64,000 nucleotides of DNA from assembly GCF_025947285.1 (NCBI RefSeq), contig NZ_CP110008.1:2247001-2311000 (forward strand). The letters are read 5' to 3'. Below the pieces are notes generated by a model. It ran no database searches and was not told where the DNA came from. It saw only the letters and a program-made list of their open reading frames with translations. Shown one piece after another: positions 21,501 through 27,549 of the stretch (its first letter is position 1; each line of letters starts with the position of its first letter). Source of the stretch: Flavobacterium sp. N2820. Lineage in GTDB: Bacteria; Bacteroidota; Bacteroidia; Flavobacteriales; Flavobacteriaceae. The position numbers and the translations under genes were made by a program.

Positions 21501-24500
21501 AATTGATTTCCTGTAGCTGAAGTTAAAGTCACATCACTACCTGATATAGAGGCATTTCCTCTTAAAATCATATCACCTGCATTAAAACCATAACACGTTA
21601 AAGCATTTAATTCTAAAGTTGTAGAATCAATACATGAACCGTTAGTCCCGGTAATAGTATAAGTAGTATTGTTAAAACCATTTGTTGGTGCTCCAGAAAT
21701 TATACCTGTACTTGCATTAATAGTTAATCCTACAGGTAACGCTGGAGAAATTGTCCATGAAGTTACAGCACCTCCTGAATTAGAAGGTGTAATAGGAGTA
21801 ATTGCATTTCCAGAGAATAGCGTGTAAGTACTTTGAGCGTATGAAATATTTGGGTCTGGAATTGCAGTTATTGTGAATACTTTAGAAATTTCACAACCAT
21901 TAGCATCTGTAACCGTTACAGTGTAAGTACCTGCAGTTAATCCTGTAGCAGAAGCAGTAGTACTAACAGAAGGTAACCAAGAATAGGTGTATGCACCATT
22001 GCCGCCAGAAATAGTAACAGAAGCTGTTGCATTATTAGCTCCAGGACATGATTCTTGAGTTTGTGAATTTGATGCAACCACTAAAGCTGTAGGTTGTGTT
22101 ACTGTGAAATTTTGTGAAGTTGTACATCCGTTAGCATCGGTAACTGTACATGTCCAAGTACCAGCCGTTAAGCCAGAAACAGAAACTGTTCCGTCCCCTG
22201 TTGGGTTGCCTGGTGTCCAGTTATATGTATATCCTCCAGCTCCACCTGTTGCTGCATTTACACTAGCTGCTCCATTTGATCCACCATTACATGATATATT
22301 GGTTTGTGAAGCCGCTGTCAATGCCAAAGCTGTTGGTTGTGTTATAGTAAAGTTTCGTGTCGCTGTACATCCGTTAGCATCTGTAACTGTACATGTCCAA
22401 GTACCAGCAGTTAATCCCGTAACTGAAGCTGTTCCATCACCCGTTGGGTTACCTGGTGTCCAATTATATGTATAAGAGCCTGTGCCTCCTGTTGGTGTAT
22501 TAATACTTGCTGCTCCATTTGAACCTCCATTACACGAAACATTCGTTTGTGAATTAGTAGTTAATGATATAGCTGTTGGCTGTGTTACCGTGAAATTTTT
22601 TGAAGTTGTACATCCGTTTGCATCTGTGACGGTACAAGTCCAAGTACCTGCTGTTAATCCAGTTACAGAAACTGTTCCGTCTCCAGATGGATTTCCTGGT
22701 GTCCAATTATAGGTATAAGAGCCTGCTCCACCTGTTGCTGTATTAACACTTGCAGCTCCATTTGAACCTCCGTTACAAGAAACATTTGTTTGAGATGCCG
22801 CAGTCAATACTAAAGCAGGTGGTTGAGTTATAGTAAAGTTAACAGTCGCCGTACAAGAATTTGCATCGGTTACCGTACATGTATACGTGCCTGCCACTAA
22901 TCCAGTTATTGAAGCTGTTCCATCACCTGTTGGGTTACCTGGTGTCCAATTATAACTGTAAGGCCCTGTACCTCCTGTAGGTGTATTAACACTTGCAGCT
23001 CCTGTTGCTCCTCCATTACAAGCCACATTGGTTTGAGATGCAGCAGTTAAAGCTAAAGTAGCTGGCTGTGTTATGATAAAGTTTTGTGTAGCTGTACAAC
23101 CGTTGGCATCTGTAACTGTACAAGTCCATGTGCCTGATGTTAAGCCGGTTACAGAAGCTGTACCATCACCGGTTGGGTTGCCTGGTGTCCAATTATATGT
23201 GTAACCTGCAGTTCCGCCAGAAACAGAAACTGAAGCAGCCCCATTTGAACCTCCATTACAAGAAACACTCGTTTGTGTATTAGCAGTTAATGATATGGCT
23301 GTTGGTTGTGTTATGGTAAAATTTTGTGTAGCTGTACACCCGTTGGCATCGGTTACAGTAACTGTATATGTTCCTGCGGATAAACCTGAAGCTGTTGCTG
23401 CAGTTCCGCCAGATGGTGACCACGAATATGAATAAGGCGCAGTAGTACCTGAGGCACTTACTGTAGCAGAACCGTTTGTCCCTCCATTACACGAAACATT
23501 TGTTTGTGAAACCGCACTAGCTACTAATGAAGAACAAGGGGGTAATGTTGTAAATGTACCATCACCAATATTTGTAGTTCCAATCGAATTTGTTGCGTAA
23601 GCTCTAAAATAATATACTGTTCCTGGTAAAAGTCCTGTCAAATTTGTTGACATAGCACCTGTAGTTCCAGTAATTATAGTATTATTAGATGTTGGGTTTG
23701 GAGTTAATCCATAATAAAAACCCCTACTTGTTACAGTTGTACTTCCCTCACTTGTAACATTAGCATTTAAAGTCGCTGATGTAAAAGATACATTAGAAGC
23801 ACTAAGGCTAGACAGTTGTGGTGGTGAATTCTGAGCAAAATTAGCAGTAATTGTTTTTGCTTGATCTATAGTAACTGTTAAGGGATTTGTACTTCCCGAA
23901 GCATCACCAGACCAACCTATAAAAGTTTGAGGAGCAATAGGTGTTGCAGTTAAAGTTACATTTGTGTTTTCTCCAAAATTAGCAAAATTTAAATTTGTTG
24001 CTGTATTAATTCCTGAAGGGTTACTCACAACATTTCCAGTACCTGTTTTATTAACTGTTAGCTGTATAGGATCAACTCCACCTTGAACAGATGTACCAAA
24101 ATCAAATGTATTACCATAAGGATAATTACCACACAATTGAGGTGAAGCACTATACTGCATAATCAATCGCATTCTAACAGGGCCATTAAATGCTCCAGGC
24201 GGTACAGTTATATTTCCTGAAAAAGTATATGTTGTATTATTTACAACATAATTTTGATCAAATACTAACTCACCAGCATCTTCTAAATTCCCATTATTAT
24301 TAAAATCAATCCACAACTTTACGTATTGCTGGTAAGGTCCATTTGTTTGAACAACCACACTCAATGGCACAATAGTTCCAGCCTGTAATATTGGCATAGG
24401 TGTACTAGAATAATCATAATATCCTGGGCCAGTATAAGTGGTGTTCCCTTGAAAATAAACACCATTTAACGTAACAGAATTTACTCTTTCATAACCAAAA

Positions 24501-24592
24501 CTTGTTGAAGTAGATGCACACAATGCTGTTTGTGCGTAATTGTTTTTAAATGCAAAAAACAAGATTATTAATAAAATAATTTTTCTTTTCAT
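9557..24592 (-). CDS. Giant multidomain T9SS type B cell-surface adhesin (SprB-like architecture)
   Basis: A protein of 5011 residues. Visible order: signal peptide (1-20, ending NNYAQ); GEVED domain (about 92-165, WIDFNNNGNLEDAGE); a GTGNVVSNP...FIGWSGDA repeat of the divergent InlB type (177-253); Fn3-like (257-350); seven SprB repeats (about 361-908, SCNGG...CT.TV.D.NGC); a putative Ig domain (912-996); an L-type lectin-like domain (about 997-1202); an Ig-like domain; four DNGS.DNC modules (about 1311-1630); 39 HYR-like modules of exactly 78 residues (1631-4672); two more DNGS.DNC modules; Asp-rich thrombospondin type 3 repeats (about 4831-4917), probably calcium-binding; and a gliding-associated C-terminal domain (about 4920-5011, TPNGDGINDTW). 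Export through the T9SS to the cell surface follows from that last domain. A role in gliding or attachment is inferred from SprB. Confidence 0.93.
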   Translation of the reverse strand: MKRKIILLIILFFAFKNNYAQTALCASTSTSFGYERVNSVTLNGVYFQGNTTYTGPGYYDYSSTPMPILQAGTIVPLSVVVQTNGPYQQYVKLWIDFNNNGNLEDAGELVFDQNYVVNNTTYTFSGNITVPPGAFNGPVRMRLIMQYSASPQLCGNYPYGNTFDFGTSVQGGVDPIQLTVNKTGTGNVVSNPSGINTATNLNFANFGENTNVTLTATPIAPQTFIGWSGDASGSTNPLTVTIDQAKTITANFAQNSPPQLSSLSASNVSFTSATLNANVTSEGSTTVTSRGFYYGLTPNPTSNNTIITGTTGAMSTNLTGLLPGTVYYFRAYATNSIGTTNIGDGTFTTLPPCSSLVASAVSQTNVSCNGGTNGSATVSASGTTAPYSYSWSPSGGTAATASGLSAGTYTVTVTDANGCTATQNFTITQPTAISLTANTQTSVSCNGGSNGAASVSVSGGTAGYTYNWTPGNPTGDGTASVTGLTSGTWTCTVTDANGCTATQNFIITQPATLALTAASQTNVACNGGATGAASVNTPTGGTGPYSYNWTPGNPTGDGTASITGLVAGTYTCTVTDANSCTATVNFTITQPPALVLTAASQTNVSCNGGSNGAASVNTATGGAGSYTYNWTPGNPSGDGTVSVTGLTAGTWTCTVTDANGCTTSKNFTVTQPTAISLTTNSQTNVSCNGGSNGAASINTPTGGTGSYTYNWTPGNPTGDGTASVTGLTAGTWTCTVTDANGCTATRNFTITQPTALALTAASQTNISCNGGSNGAASVNAATGGAGGYTYNWTPGNPTGDGTVSVSGLTAGTWTCTVTDANGCTTSQNFTVTQPTALVVASNSQTQESCPGANNATASVTISGGNGAYTYSWLPSVSTTASATGLTAGTYTVTVTDANGCEISKVFTITAIPDPNISYAQSTYTLFSGNAITPITPSNSGGAVTSWTISPALPVGLTINASTGIISGAPTNGFNNTTYTITGTNGSCIDSTTLELNALTCYGFNAGDMILRGNASISGSDVTLTSATGNQFGALWSTDRLDLTKDFRVKSQLYFGNSDAGADGLAFVIQPLSSNEGSAGGGIGYAGINPSIAVEFDTYYNPPGDPYSNDHMGIMTNGDTSNHSSYASAIDLGNIEDNNWHDFEVSWTASTNNLKVYYDGSLRYNQTIDIVNNIFSGNQNAYFGFTAATGGSVNTHAVRLVESCLTRILNIPPTVTSINNFNSCFNQTTPSTSFTISDDTTPIANITVTATSSNTALVPNNQITITGVGATKDITLTPVTGQFGTTTITVLVEDQEGLTVTETFTVTIDDVVVPTVVTQNATVQLDASGNASITTTMIDNGSSDNCDIDTITLDITTFNCSNVGNNTVILTVTDVKGNSNSNTAIVTVEDNIVPTVIAQDITITLDSSGQAVITSSMINNGSFDNCNIASISVSQTNFDCTNLGANTVTLTVTDVNGNSNTASATVTVIDTTNPVAIAQNITLPLDANGQLVITPAQIDNGSYDNCDFTLSVAPNSFSSVNVGDNTVIFVIADASGNSHYTTATVTILDTIDPIVITQNITVNLDSNGSVSITPSQVNNGSTDNVQIASMSVSTNSFTCSELGANVVTLTITDTSGNSASEIATVTVADVILPTISAPAAVNTTTNTACTATSVVLGTPVTNDNCAVASVTNDAPVAFPLGTTTVTWTVVDASGNVATATQLVTITDTILPSITAPSAITIDTNDDCYAINVALGTPVTSDNCSVVSVTNDAPASFPIGATTVTWTVVDGSGNVSTATQVVTVEDNQLPTIVAPIAINTTTNTGCTATGLVLGNPVTTDNCSVVSVTNDAPVAFPLGATTVTWTVVDASGNVATATQIITVSDMTLPTITAPVAVSEVLTSGCTLTGVVLGTPVTNDNCAVASVTNDAPVAFPLGTTTVTWTVVDASGNVATATQLVTITDTILPSITAPSAITIDTNDDCYAINVALGTPVTSDNCSVVSVTNDAPASFPIGATTVTWTVVDGSGNVSTATQVVTVEDNQLPTIVAPIAINTTTNTGCTATGLVLGNPVTTDNCSVVSVTNDAPVAFPLGATTVTWTVVDASGNVATATQIITVSDMTLPTITAPVAVSEVLTSGCTLTGVVLGTPVTNDNCSVASVTNDAPVAFPLGTTTVTWTVVDASGNVATATQLVTITDTILPSITAPSAITIDTNDDCYAINVALGTPVTSDNCSVVSVTNDAPASFPIGATTVTWTVVDGSGNVSTATQVVTVEDNQLPTIVAPIAINTTTNTGCTATGLVLGNPVTTDNCSVVSVTNDAPVAFPLGATTVTWTVVDASGNVATATQIITVSDMTLPTITAPVAVSEVLTSGCTLTGVVLGTPVTNDNCAVASVTNDAPVAFPLGTTTVTWTVVDASGNVATATQLVTITDTILPSITAPSAITIDTNDDCYAINVALGTPVTSDNCSVVSVTNDAPASFPIGATTVTWTVVDGSGNVSTATQVVTVEDNQLPTIVAPIAINTTTNTGCTATGLVLGNPVTTDNCSVVSVTNDAPVAFPLGATTVTWTVVDASGNVATATQIITVSDMTLPTITAPVAVSEVLTSGCTLTGVVLGTPVTNDNCAVASVTNDAPVAFPLGTTTVTWTVVDASGNVATATQLVTITDTILPSITAPSAITIDTNDDCYAINVALGTPVTSDNCSVVSVTNDAPASFPIGATTVTWTVVDGSGNVSTATQVVTVEDNQLPTIVAPIAINTTTNTGCTATGLVLGNPVTTDNCSVVSVTNDAPVAFPLGATTVTWTVVDASGNVATATQIITVSDMTLPTITAPVAVSEVLTSGCTLTGVVLGTPVTNDNCAVASVTNDAPVAFPLGTTTVTWTVVDASGNVATATQLVTITDTILPSITAPSAITIDTNDDCYAINVALGTPVTSDNCSVVSVTNDAPASFPIGATTVTWTVVDGSGNVSTATQVVTVEDNQLPTIVAPIAINTTTNTGCTATGLVLGNPVTTDNCSVVSVTNDAPVAFPLGATTVTWTVVDASGNVATATQIITVSDMTLPTITAPVAVSEVLTSGCTLTGVVLGTPVTNDNCAVASVTNDAPVAFPLGTTTVTWTVVDASGNVATATQLVTITDTILPSITAPSAITIDTNDDCYAINVALGTPVTSDNCSVVSVTNDAPASFPIGATTVTWTVVDGSGNVSTATQVVTVEDNQLPTIVAPIAINTTTNTGCTATGLVLGNPVTTDNCSVVSVTNDAPVAFPLGATTVTWTVVDASGNVATATQIITVSDMTLPTITAPVAVSEVLTSGCTLTGVVLGTPVTNDNCAVASVTNDAPVAFPLGTTTVTWTVVDASGNVATATQLVTITDTILPSITAPSAITIDTNDDCYAINVALGTPVTSDNCSVVSVTNDAPASFPIGATTVTWTVVDGSGNVSTATQVVTVEDNQLPTIVAPIAINTTTNTGCTATGLVLGNPVTTDNCSVVSVTNDAPVAFPLGATTVTWTVVDASGNVATATQIITVSDMTLPTITAPVAVSEVLTSGCTLTGVVLGTPVTNDNCAVASVTNDAPVAFPLGTTTVTWTVVDASGNVATATQLVTITDTILPSITAPSAITIDTNDDCYAINVALGTPVTSDNCSVVSVTNDAPASFPIGATTVTWTVVDGSGNVSTATQVVTVEDNQLPTIVAPIAINTTTNTGCTATGLVLGNPVTTDNCSVVSVTNDAPVAFPLGATTVTWTVVDASGNVATATQIITVSDMTLPTITAPVAVSEVLTSGCTLTGVVLGTPVTNDNCAVASVTNDAPVAFPLGTTTVTWTVVDASGNVATATQLVTITDTILPSITAPSAITIDTNDDCYAINVALGTPVTSDNCSVVSVTNDAPASFPIGATTVTWTVVDGSGNVSTATQVVTVEDNQLPTIVAPIAINTTTNTGCTATGLVLGNPVTTDNCSVVSVTNDAPVAFPLGATTVTWTVVDASGNVATATQIITVSDMTLPTITAPVAVSEVLTSGCTLTGVVLGTPVTNDNCAVASVTNDAPVAFPLGTTTVTWTVVDASGNVATATQLVTITDTILPSITAPSAITIDTNDDCYAINVALGTPVTSDNCSVVSVTNDAPASFPIGATTVTWTVVDGSGNVSTATQVVTVEDNQLPTIVAPIAINTTTNTGCTATGLVLGNPVTTDNCSVVSVTNDAPVAFPLGATTVTWTVVDASGNVATATQIITVSDMTLPTITAPVAVSEVLTSGCTLTGVVLGTPVTNDNCAVASVTNDAPVAFPLGTTTVTWTVVDASGNVATATQLVTITDTILPSITAPLAVTWPANIGCYAVNVVLGAPVTSDNCSVVSVTNDALVVYPVGTTVVTWTVVDGSGNVSTATQVVTIIDATLPTIVAPIAINTTTNTGCTATGLVLGNPVTTDNCSVVSVTNDAPVAFPLGATTVTWTVVDASGNVATATQVITVSDMTLPTITAPVAINTTTNTGCTATGIVLGSPITNDNCAVASVTNDAPVAFPLGTTTVTWTVVDASGNVATATQLVTITDTILPSITAPAVVTMPTNNGCYAVNVALGTPVTSDNCSVVSVTNDAPTSFPLGNTIVTWTVVDGSGNVATTTQLVTIIDISLPTIVAPYTIYTTTNTGCTTTGLFLGTPVTNDNCSVASVTNNAPVAFPLGTTTVTWTVVDGSGNIATATQIVTVTDATLPTVLTQAITVALNANGQASITAVNVNNGSFDNCGVATLSVSPSTFTCANVGVNTVTLTVTDVNGNVATNTALVTVVDLISPIVLTQNITITLDDYGDASITADMIDNGSFDNCGIASITVNVEDFNCNDLGSNTVILTVTDVNGNVATGTATVTVISTAGDNDNDGMNDNCDDDDDNDGIIDEDDNCQFEYNPNQADNDDDGLGDVCDEDDDNDGVFDVFDNCPFVYNPEQEDRDNDGIGDVCDTIEINISDAITPNGDGINDTWMIYNIENHPKNNVRVYSRWGDLVFEARNYQNEWDGHYKNRTQSLPDGGSYYYQVDLDGNGTVDYDGWLYISRK
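10577..19702 (-). repeat. 39 tandem HYR-like modules (234 bp each)
   Basis: Within the adhesin, residues 1631-4672 divide into 39 modules of 78 residues with no length variation: 9126 bp is exactly 39 x 234. Each module begins LP(T/S)I.AP, has two cysteines (usually GC or DC near position 17-18, and DNC near 32-34) that could pair, and ends TVVD.SGNV.TATQ. Three alternating types occur. A has SEVLTSGCTL, B has TIDTNDDCYA and C has NTTTNTGCTA. The first and the last five modules diverge from these types. Confidence 0.93.
11747..19468 (-). repeat. Eleven near-identical 702-bp tandem units (B-C-A HYR triplets)
   Basis: Modules 2-34 of the HYR block form 11 x 702 bp = 7722 bp. The units differ at only a handful of sites, nearly all synonymous, such as TGTGGCT/TGTAGCT, CATTCG/CATTTG, ACAGAA/ACGGAA and TCACTT/TCGCTT as read on the plus strand. 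One unit (around 18190) has an amino-acid change, Ser for Ala in NDNC(A/S)VASV. The periodicity is directly visible. True copy number depends on how the genome was assembled. Confidence 0.93.
21869..23512 (-). repeat. Seven SprB repeats within the adhesin
   Basis: Seven repeats of about 75-79 residues with the pattern SQTNVSCNGG.NG.A...GG...Y.Y.W, then G...VTGL.AGT.T..VTDANGC...NF.ITQP. This is the SprB repeat that gives F. johnsoniae SprB its name. Copies 2-6 are very similar, while copies 1 and 7 diverge (copy 7 begins ESCPGANN). The repeat family links this protein to T9SS-dependent surface adhesins. Confidence 0.88.
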
Positions 24593-24596
24593 CTTC

Positions 24597-25124
24597 TTAA
24601 TTTGATTTATTTGATAACCAATTCTCTTTTTCAGATTTACTCATCTTTATAGAAACTGCTTTAGTTTCTGTAATTAATTTTTCTATCTGTGAGTAAGTGA
24701 TTTTATTTTTATTTTCAGAAATAATCCATGCTACATTTGAAGGTAGTCCATGGTCGATTTGAATAAAAAAGTTTAATTTAACAATACCTTTAAAAAAATA
24801 AATTCTTTCAAAACTATCTTCTAAAACGGATAGATTAAATAAATAAAAATCATTATTCTTATCTGTTAAAAGATGTATTAAATTTCTATTTTCAAATTTA
24901 ATTTCAGAAATCTGAGAAATTACAGATGGATTTAAACTTTCGAAATTTCCATCATACTTTATGGGTTGATTTAATCCCGAACTCAACTTTAAGTCAGAAC
25001 TTGATAAAGTTGAATTTGAATCTGTAACAATGTAAGCTTTACTATCAGCTTGCTTGCCATTTTTCTCTTGCGCTTGTATACTGATGTATAACAACAAAAA
25101 GAGAATTTTGAAAATTTGTTTCAT
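24597..25124 (-). CDS. Exported hypothetical protein, first gene of the adhesin operon
   Basis: A 175-residue protein with a signal peptide (MKQIFKILFLLLYISIQAQ, cleavage after AQ expected). The mature part begins EKNGKQADSKAYIVTD and has no cysteine, repeat or recognised domain. It contains an aromatic strand-rich middle (DKNNDFYLFNLSVLEDSFERIYFF) and a charged C-terminus. The stop is 4 bases before the adhesin start, so the two are surely co-transcribed and translation is probably coupled. Its place suggests a periplasmic or surface accessory of the adhesin, but this is inference and no family is recognised. Confidence 0.75.
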   Translation of the reverse strand: MKQIFKILFLLLYISIQAQEKNGKQADSKAYIVTDSNSTLSSSDLKLSSGLNQPIKYDGNFESLNPSVISQISEIKFENRNLIHLLTDKNNDFYLFNLSVLEDSFERIYFFKGIVKLNFFIQIDHGLPSNVAWIISENKNKITYSQIEKLITETKAVSIKMSKSEKENWLSNKSN

Positions 25125-25714
25125 AGTTGTAATTTAATTTTGTGAGAGTTTTTTTATTTGTAACATTATCATAATCCCTTATTTTTGGAAAAAGAAACCT
25201 TGATGATTTTAGGGGAAACTTTTTAGTGTTGAACAGGGGTATTGTTTTTTTGATGACATTCTATTACTTACTTAAAGCATTATTTATTAAAAGGTCATTT
25301 TCGTTTATTTTTTTTCTAATTAGGGAATTCGATTTTTTAAAATTTTAACAAATGTATTCTGTAATATAGTAATGCTACTACCATAATTAACAGTTACAAC
25401 AATGCGAGAATAACTGTAATGATTTTCAGAATAAGTGTAAAACCAACTTTAATCTAAAACCCTGAATTTGTGTAATTTGTGCTGTATTTACTTAATTTGT
25501 GCGCGAAAATAAATAGATGTATTACAAAGCGAGTAATTATAAGTGATGTGTTAAAAAAAAATATCAATGAGTTAAAAAATCAGTTACGCATTAGGTTAAA
25601 AATTCGTACACATTAGAAAGATTTCATATCGAAAAAATGGCATAATCAAGTAAAACACAACTTGTTTTATCAATAAATAATTTCTATTTTCGGTGGCGAT
25701 TTAAAAAAATTTTT
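25125..25714. other. 590-bp AT-rich intergenic region
   Basis: No ORF, tRNA or strong hairpin was found in this divergent gap between the adhesin operon and a lipoprotein gene. On the minus strand a TACATTTG box (plus-strand 25349-25356) matches the -7 consensus. If used, it would give the adhesin operon a leader of over 200 bases. TAATTTGTGC appears twice (near 25473 and 25494). The plus-strand lipoprotein has its own likely promoter at 25662-25692. Confidence 0.5.
25662..25692 (+). promoter_or_regulatory. Probable promoter of the lipoprotein gene
   Basis: TTG (25662-25664), a 20-base spacer and TATTTTCG (25685-25692) resemble the Bacteroidota -33/-7 pair, with C in place of the third T of the TTTG. 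The same TATTTTCG box precedes the TerC gene. Confidence 0.4.
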
Positions 25715-26104
25715 ATGAAAATTTATTCGATACTCGCCGTTTGTTTTTTCCTTTTTTCGTGTGCTAATGTTGAAGAAAAAACAGAAATAAAATCAAAAAA
25801 TATTACCCTTATATTGGCAAAAAAATCATTCTTTAATTTTGATAAAACAATAAAAATTGTTCCTCAAAATGATACCGTAATCTATGTGAAAAACTTTAGT
25901 ATTGATGCTGTTTCTAAAACGCTTTCCGTCTATTATAATGCAACTTCTAAAAACTCAAAACTTACATATACAGAAGCTTCATCCAATAAATATGATGTTT
26001 TTGTTATCAATAAAAACCCTAATTTACCATTTGATCAATTAATTATTGAATTAAGCAAAGCTTTAGAAAAACAAAAATTATTAAAATATAATTTAGCACC
26101 TTAA
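25715..26104 (+). CDS. Small lipoprotein, unknown function
   Basis: A 129-residue protein with a lipoprotein signal: MKIYSILAVCFFLFSC, lipobox FFSC-like with the acylated Cys16, followed by ANVEEK. The mature domain has several strands (KIVPQNDTVIYVKNF, TLSVYYNATS) and a conserved-looking C-terminal amphipathic helix (LIIELSKALEKQ). No known domain is recognised. It stands alone between the adhesin operon and the alcohol dehydrogenase, and a promoter lies between it and the latter gene. Confidence 0.7.
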   Translation: MKIYSILAVCFFLFSCANVEEKTEIKSKNITLILAKKSFFNFDKTIKIVPQNDTVIYVKNFSIDAVSKTLSVYYNATSKNSKLTYTEASSNKYDVFVINKNPNLPFDQLIIELSKALEKQKLLKYNLAP

Positions 26105-26117
26105 CATTACTTTACCA

Positions 26118-26146
26118 TTTGTTCCTTAACACATTGCGTAACTTTG
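26118..26146 (+). promoter_or_regulatory. Promoter of the alcohol dehydrogenase gene
   Basis: TTTG (26118-26121) and, 17 bases later, TAACTTTG (26139-26146), a perfect TAnnTTTG, 19 bases before the start codon. Confidence 0.6.
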
Positions 26147-26165
26147 TAATTCTAAAAAAAATGTT

Positions 26166-27344
26166 ATGCTAAATTTCGAACTATACAATCCAGTAAATTA
26201 TGTCTTTGGTAAAGGACAAATTGAAAAACTTACCGAGTTGGTGCCATCAAACACTAAAATCCTTATTGCTTATGGCGGAGGAAGTATCTTTAAAAACGGC
26301 GTTTATAACCAAGTAAAAACAGCTTTAAATGCACAATTTCTTACAAATGAAGTTATAGAATTTGGTGGTATCGAACCGAATCCACGTTTTGAAACCTTAA
26401 TGAAAGCTGTTGAAATTATTCGTACAGAAAAAATCGGATTTATTATAGCTGTTGGTGGCGGAAGTGTTATTGATGGTGTAAAATTTATATCTGCAGCCGT
26501 AAATTTTGAAGGTGATGCAGCTGATATACTTAAAAAAAGAATTTTGTTTAAAGATGTTGCCAAAGTAATTCCTTTTGGAACGGTTTTAACCTTACCAGCA
26601 ACAGGTTCTGAAATGAATTCGGGTGCGGTAGTTACGATTGAAGCAACACAAGAAAAATTAACTTTAGGCGGAAGTGCGTTATTTCCCGTTTTTTCAATTG
26701 TAGATCCATTAGTCATTACCTCATTACCAAAAAAACAATTACAAAATGGCGTTGTTGATGCTTTTACACATGTAATGGAACAATATCTAACCTACAAACA
26801 CGATGCCTTTTTGCAAGATAGAATTGCCGAAAGTATTTTGCAAACACTAATTGAAATTGGTCCCGATGTAGTTGAAAATCCAAATGATTATAAATTGGCT
26901 TCCAACTTTGTTTGGAGTGCAACAATGGCATTGAATGGATTGATTCAAAAAGGTGTTCCTTCCGATTGGGCAACACATATGATTGGACATGAATTAACCG
27001 CTTTATATGAAATTGACCATGCAAGAACGTTGGCAATCATTGGCCCAAATTTATACAGAGTAATGTTTGACACCAAAAAAGACAAATTAGCACAATATGG
27101 TCAACGTGTTTGGAACATCCAAGGTAATTCAACGGAAGAAATTGCTGAAAAAGCAATCGAAAAAACAGTTGAATTCTTCCATAAAATGGGCATGAAAACC
27201 AAATTATCTGAAAACACAGAAAATTATGAAAATACAGCCCAATTTATTGCCAACCGATTTGAAGAAAGAGGTTGGAAAGTGTTGGGAGAAAAGCAAAATA
27301 TCACCATAGAAAAAGTAAAAGCAATCGTAGAAATGAGCTATTAA
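26166..27344 (+). CDS. Iron-containing alcohol dehydrogenase (YqhD/BdhA type)
   Basis: A cytosolic NAD(P)H-dependent oxidoreductase of 392 residues, group III metal-dependent alcohol dehydrogenase. Seen are the N-terminal NYVFGKGQIEKL, the nucleotide loop GGGSVIDGVKFI (about 98-109), LPATGSEMNSGAVV, and the metal-binding stretches DAFTHVMEQYLT and GHELTALYEIDHARTLAII that supply the Asp/His ligands. It resembles butanol dehydrogenases and YqhD, which reduce a wide range of aldehydes. The exact substrate cannot be told. It is a single-gene unit with its own promoter. Confidence 0.9.
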   Translation: MLNFELYNPVNYVFGKGQIEKLTELVPSNTKILIAYGGGSIFKNGVYNQVKTALNAQFLTNEVIEFGGIEPNPRFETLMKAVEIIRTEKIGFIIAVGGGSVIDGVKFISAAVNFEGDAADILKKRILFKDVAKVIPFGTVLTLPATGSEMNSGAVVTIEATQEKLTLGGSALFPVFSIVDPLVITSLPKKQLQNGVVDAFTHVMEQYLTYKHDAFLQDRIAESILQTLIEIGPDVVENPNDYKLASNFVWSATMALNGLIQKGVPSDWATHMIGHELTALYEIDHARTLAIIGPNLYRVMFDTKKDKLAQYGQRVWNIQGNSTEEIAEKAIEKTVEFFHKMGMKTKLSENTENYENTAQFIANRFEERGWKVLGEKQNITIEKVKAIVEMSY

Positions 27345-27496
27345 ACTATACAAATTTCACTAAATAACACTGTTTTTTTCAACTTTAAAGTTTAGTTTTT
27401 CTATAAAACTTACTAAATTTTACTTGAAATTTATTCGTGTTAATTAGTGAACTTTGGATATAAATCAAGTTGAAAAAAGAGTTTCGCAAACGTTTT

Positions 27497-27526
27497 TTGT
27501 AAATCCTTTTTAAATACCTATTTTTG
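27497..27526 (+). promoter_or_regulatory. Promoter of gpsA
   Basis: TTG (27497-27499), exactly 19 bases, then TATTTTTG (27519-27526). Both elements and the spacing match the Bacteroidota -33/-7 consensus. The start codon follows 23 bases after the -7 box. Confidence 0.72.
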
Positions 27527-27549
27527 ATGATTCTAAATCAAATCGTAAA

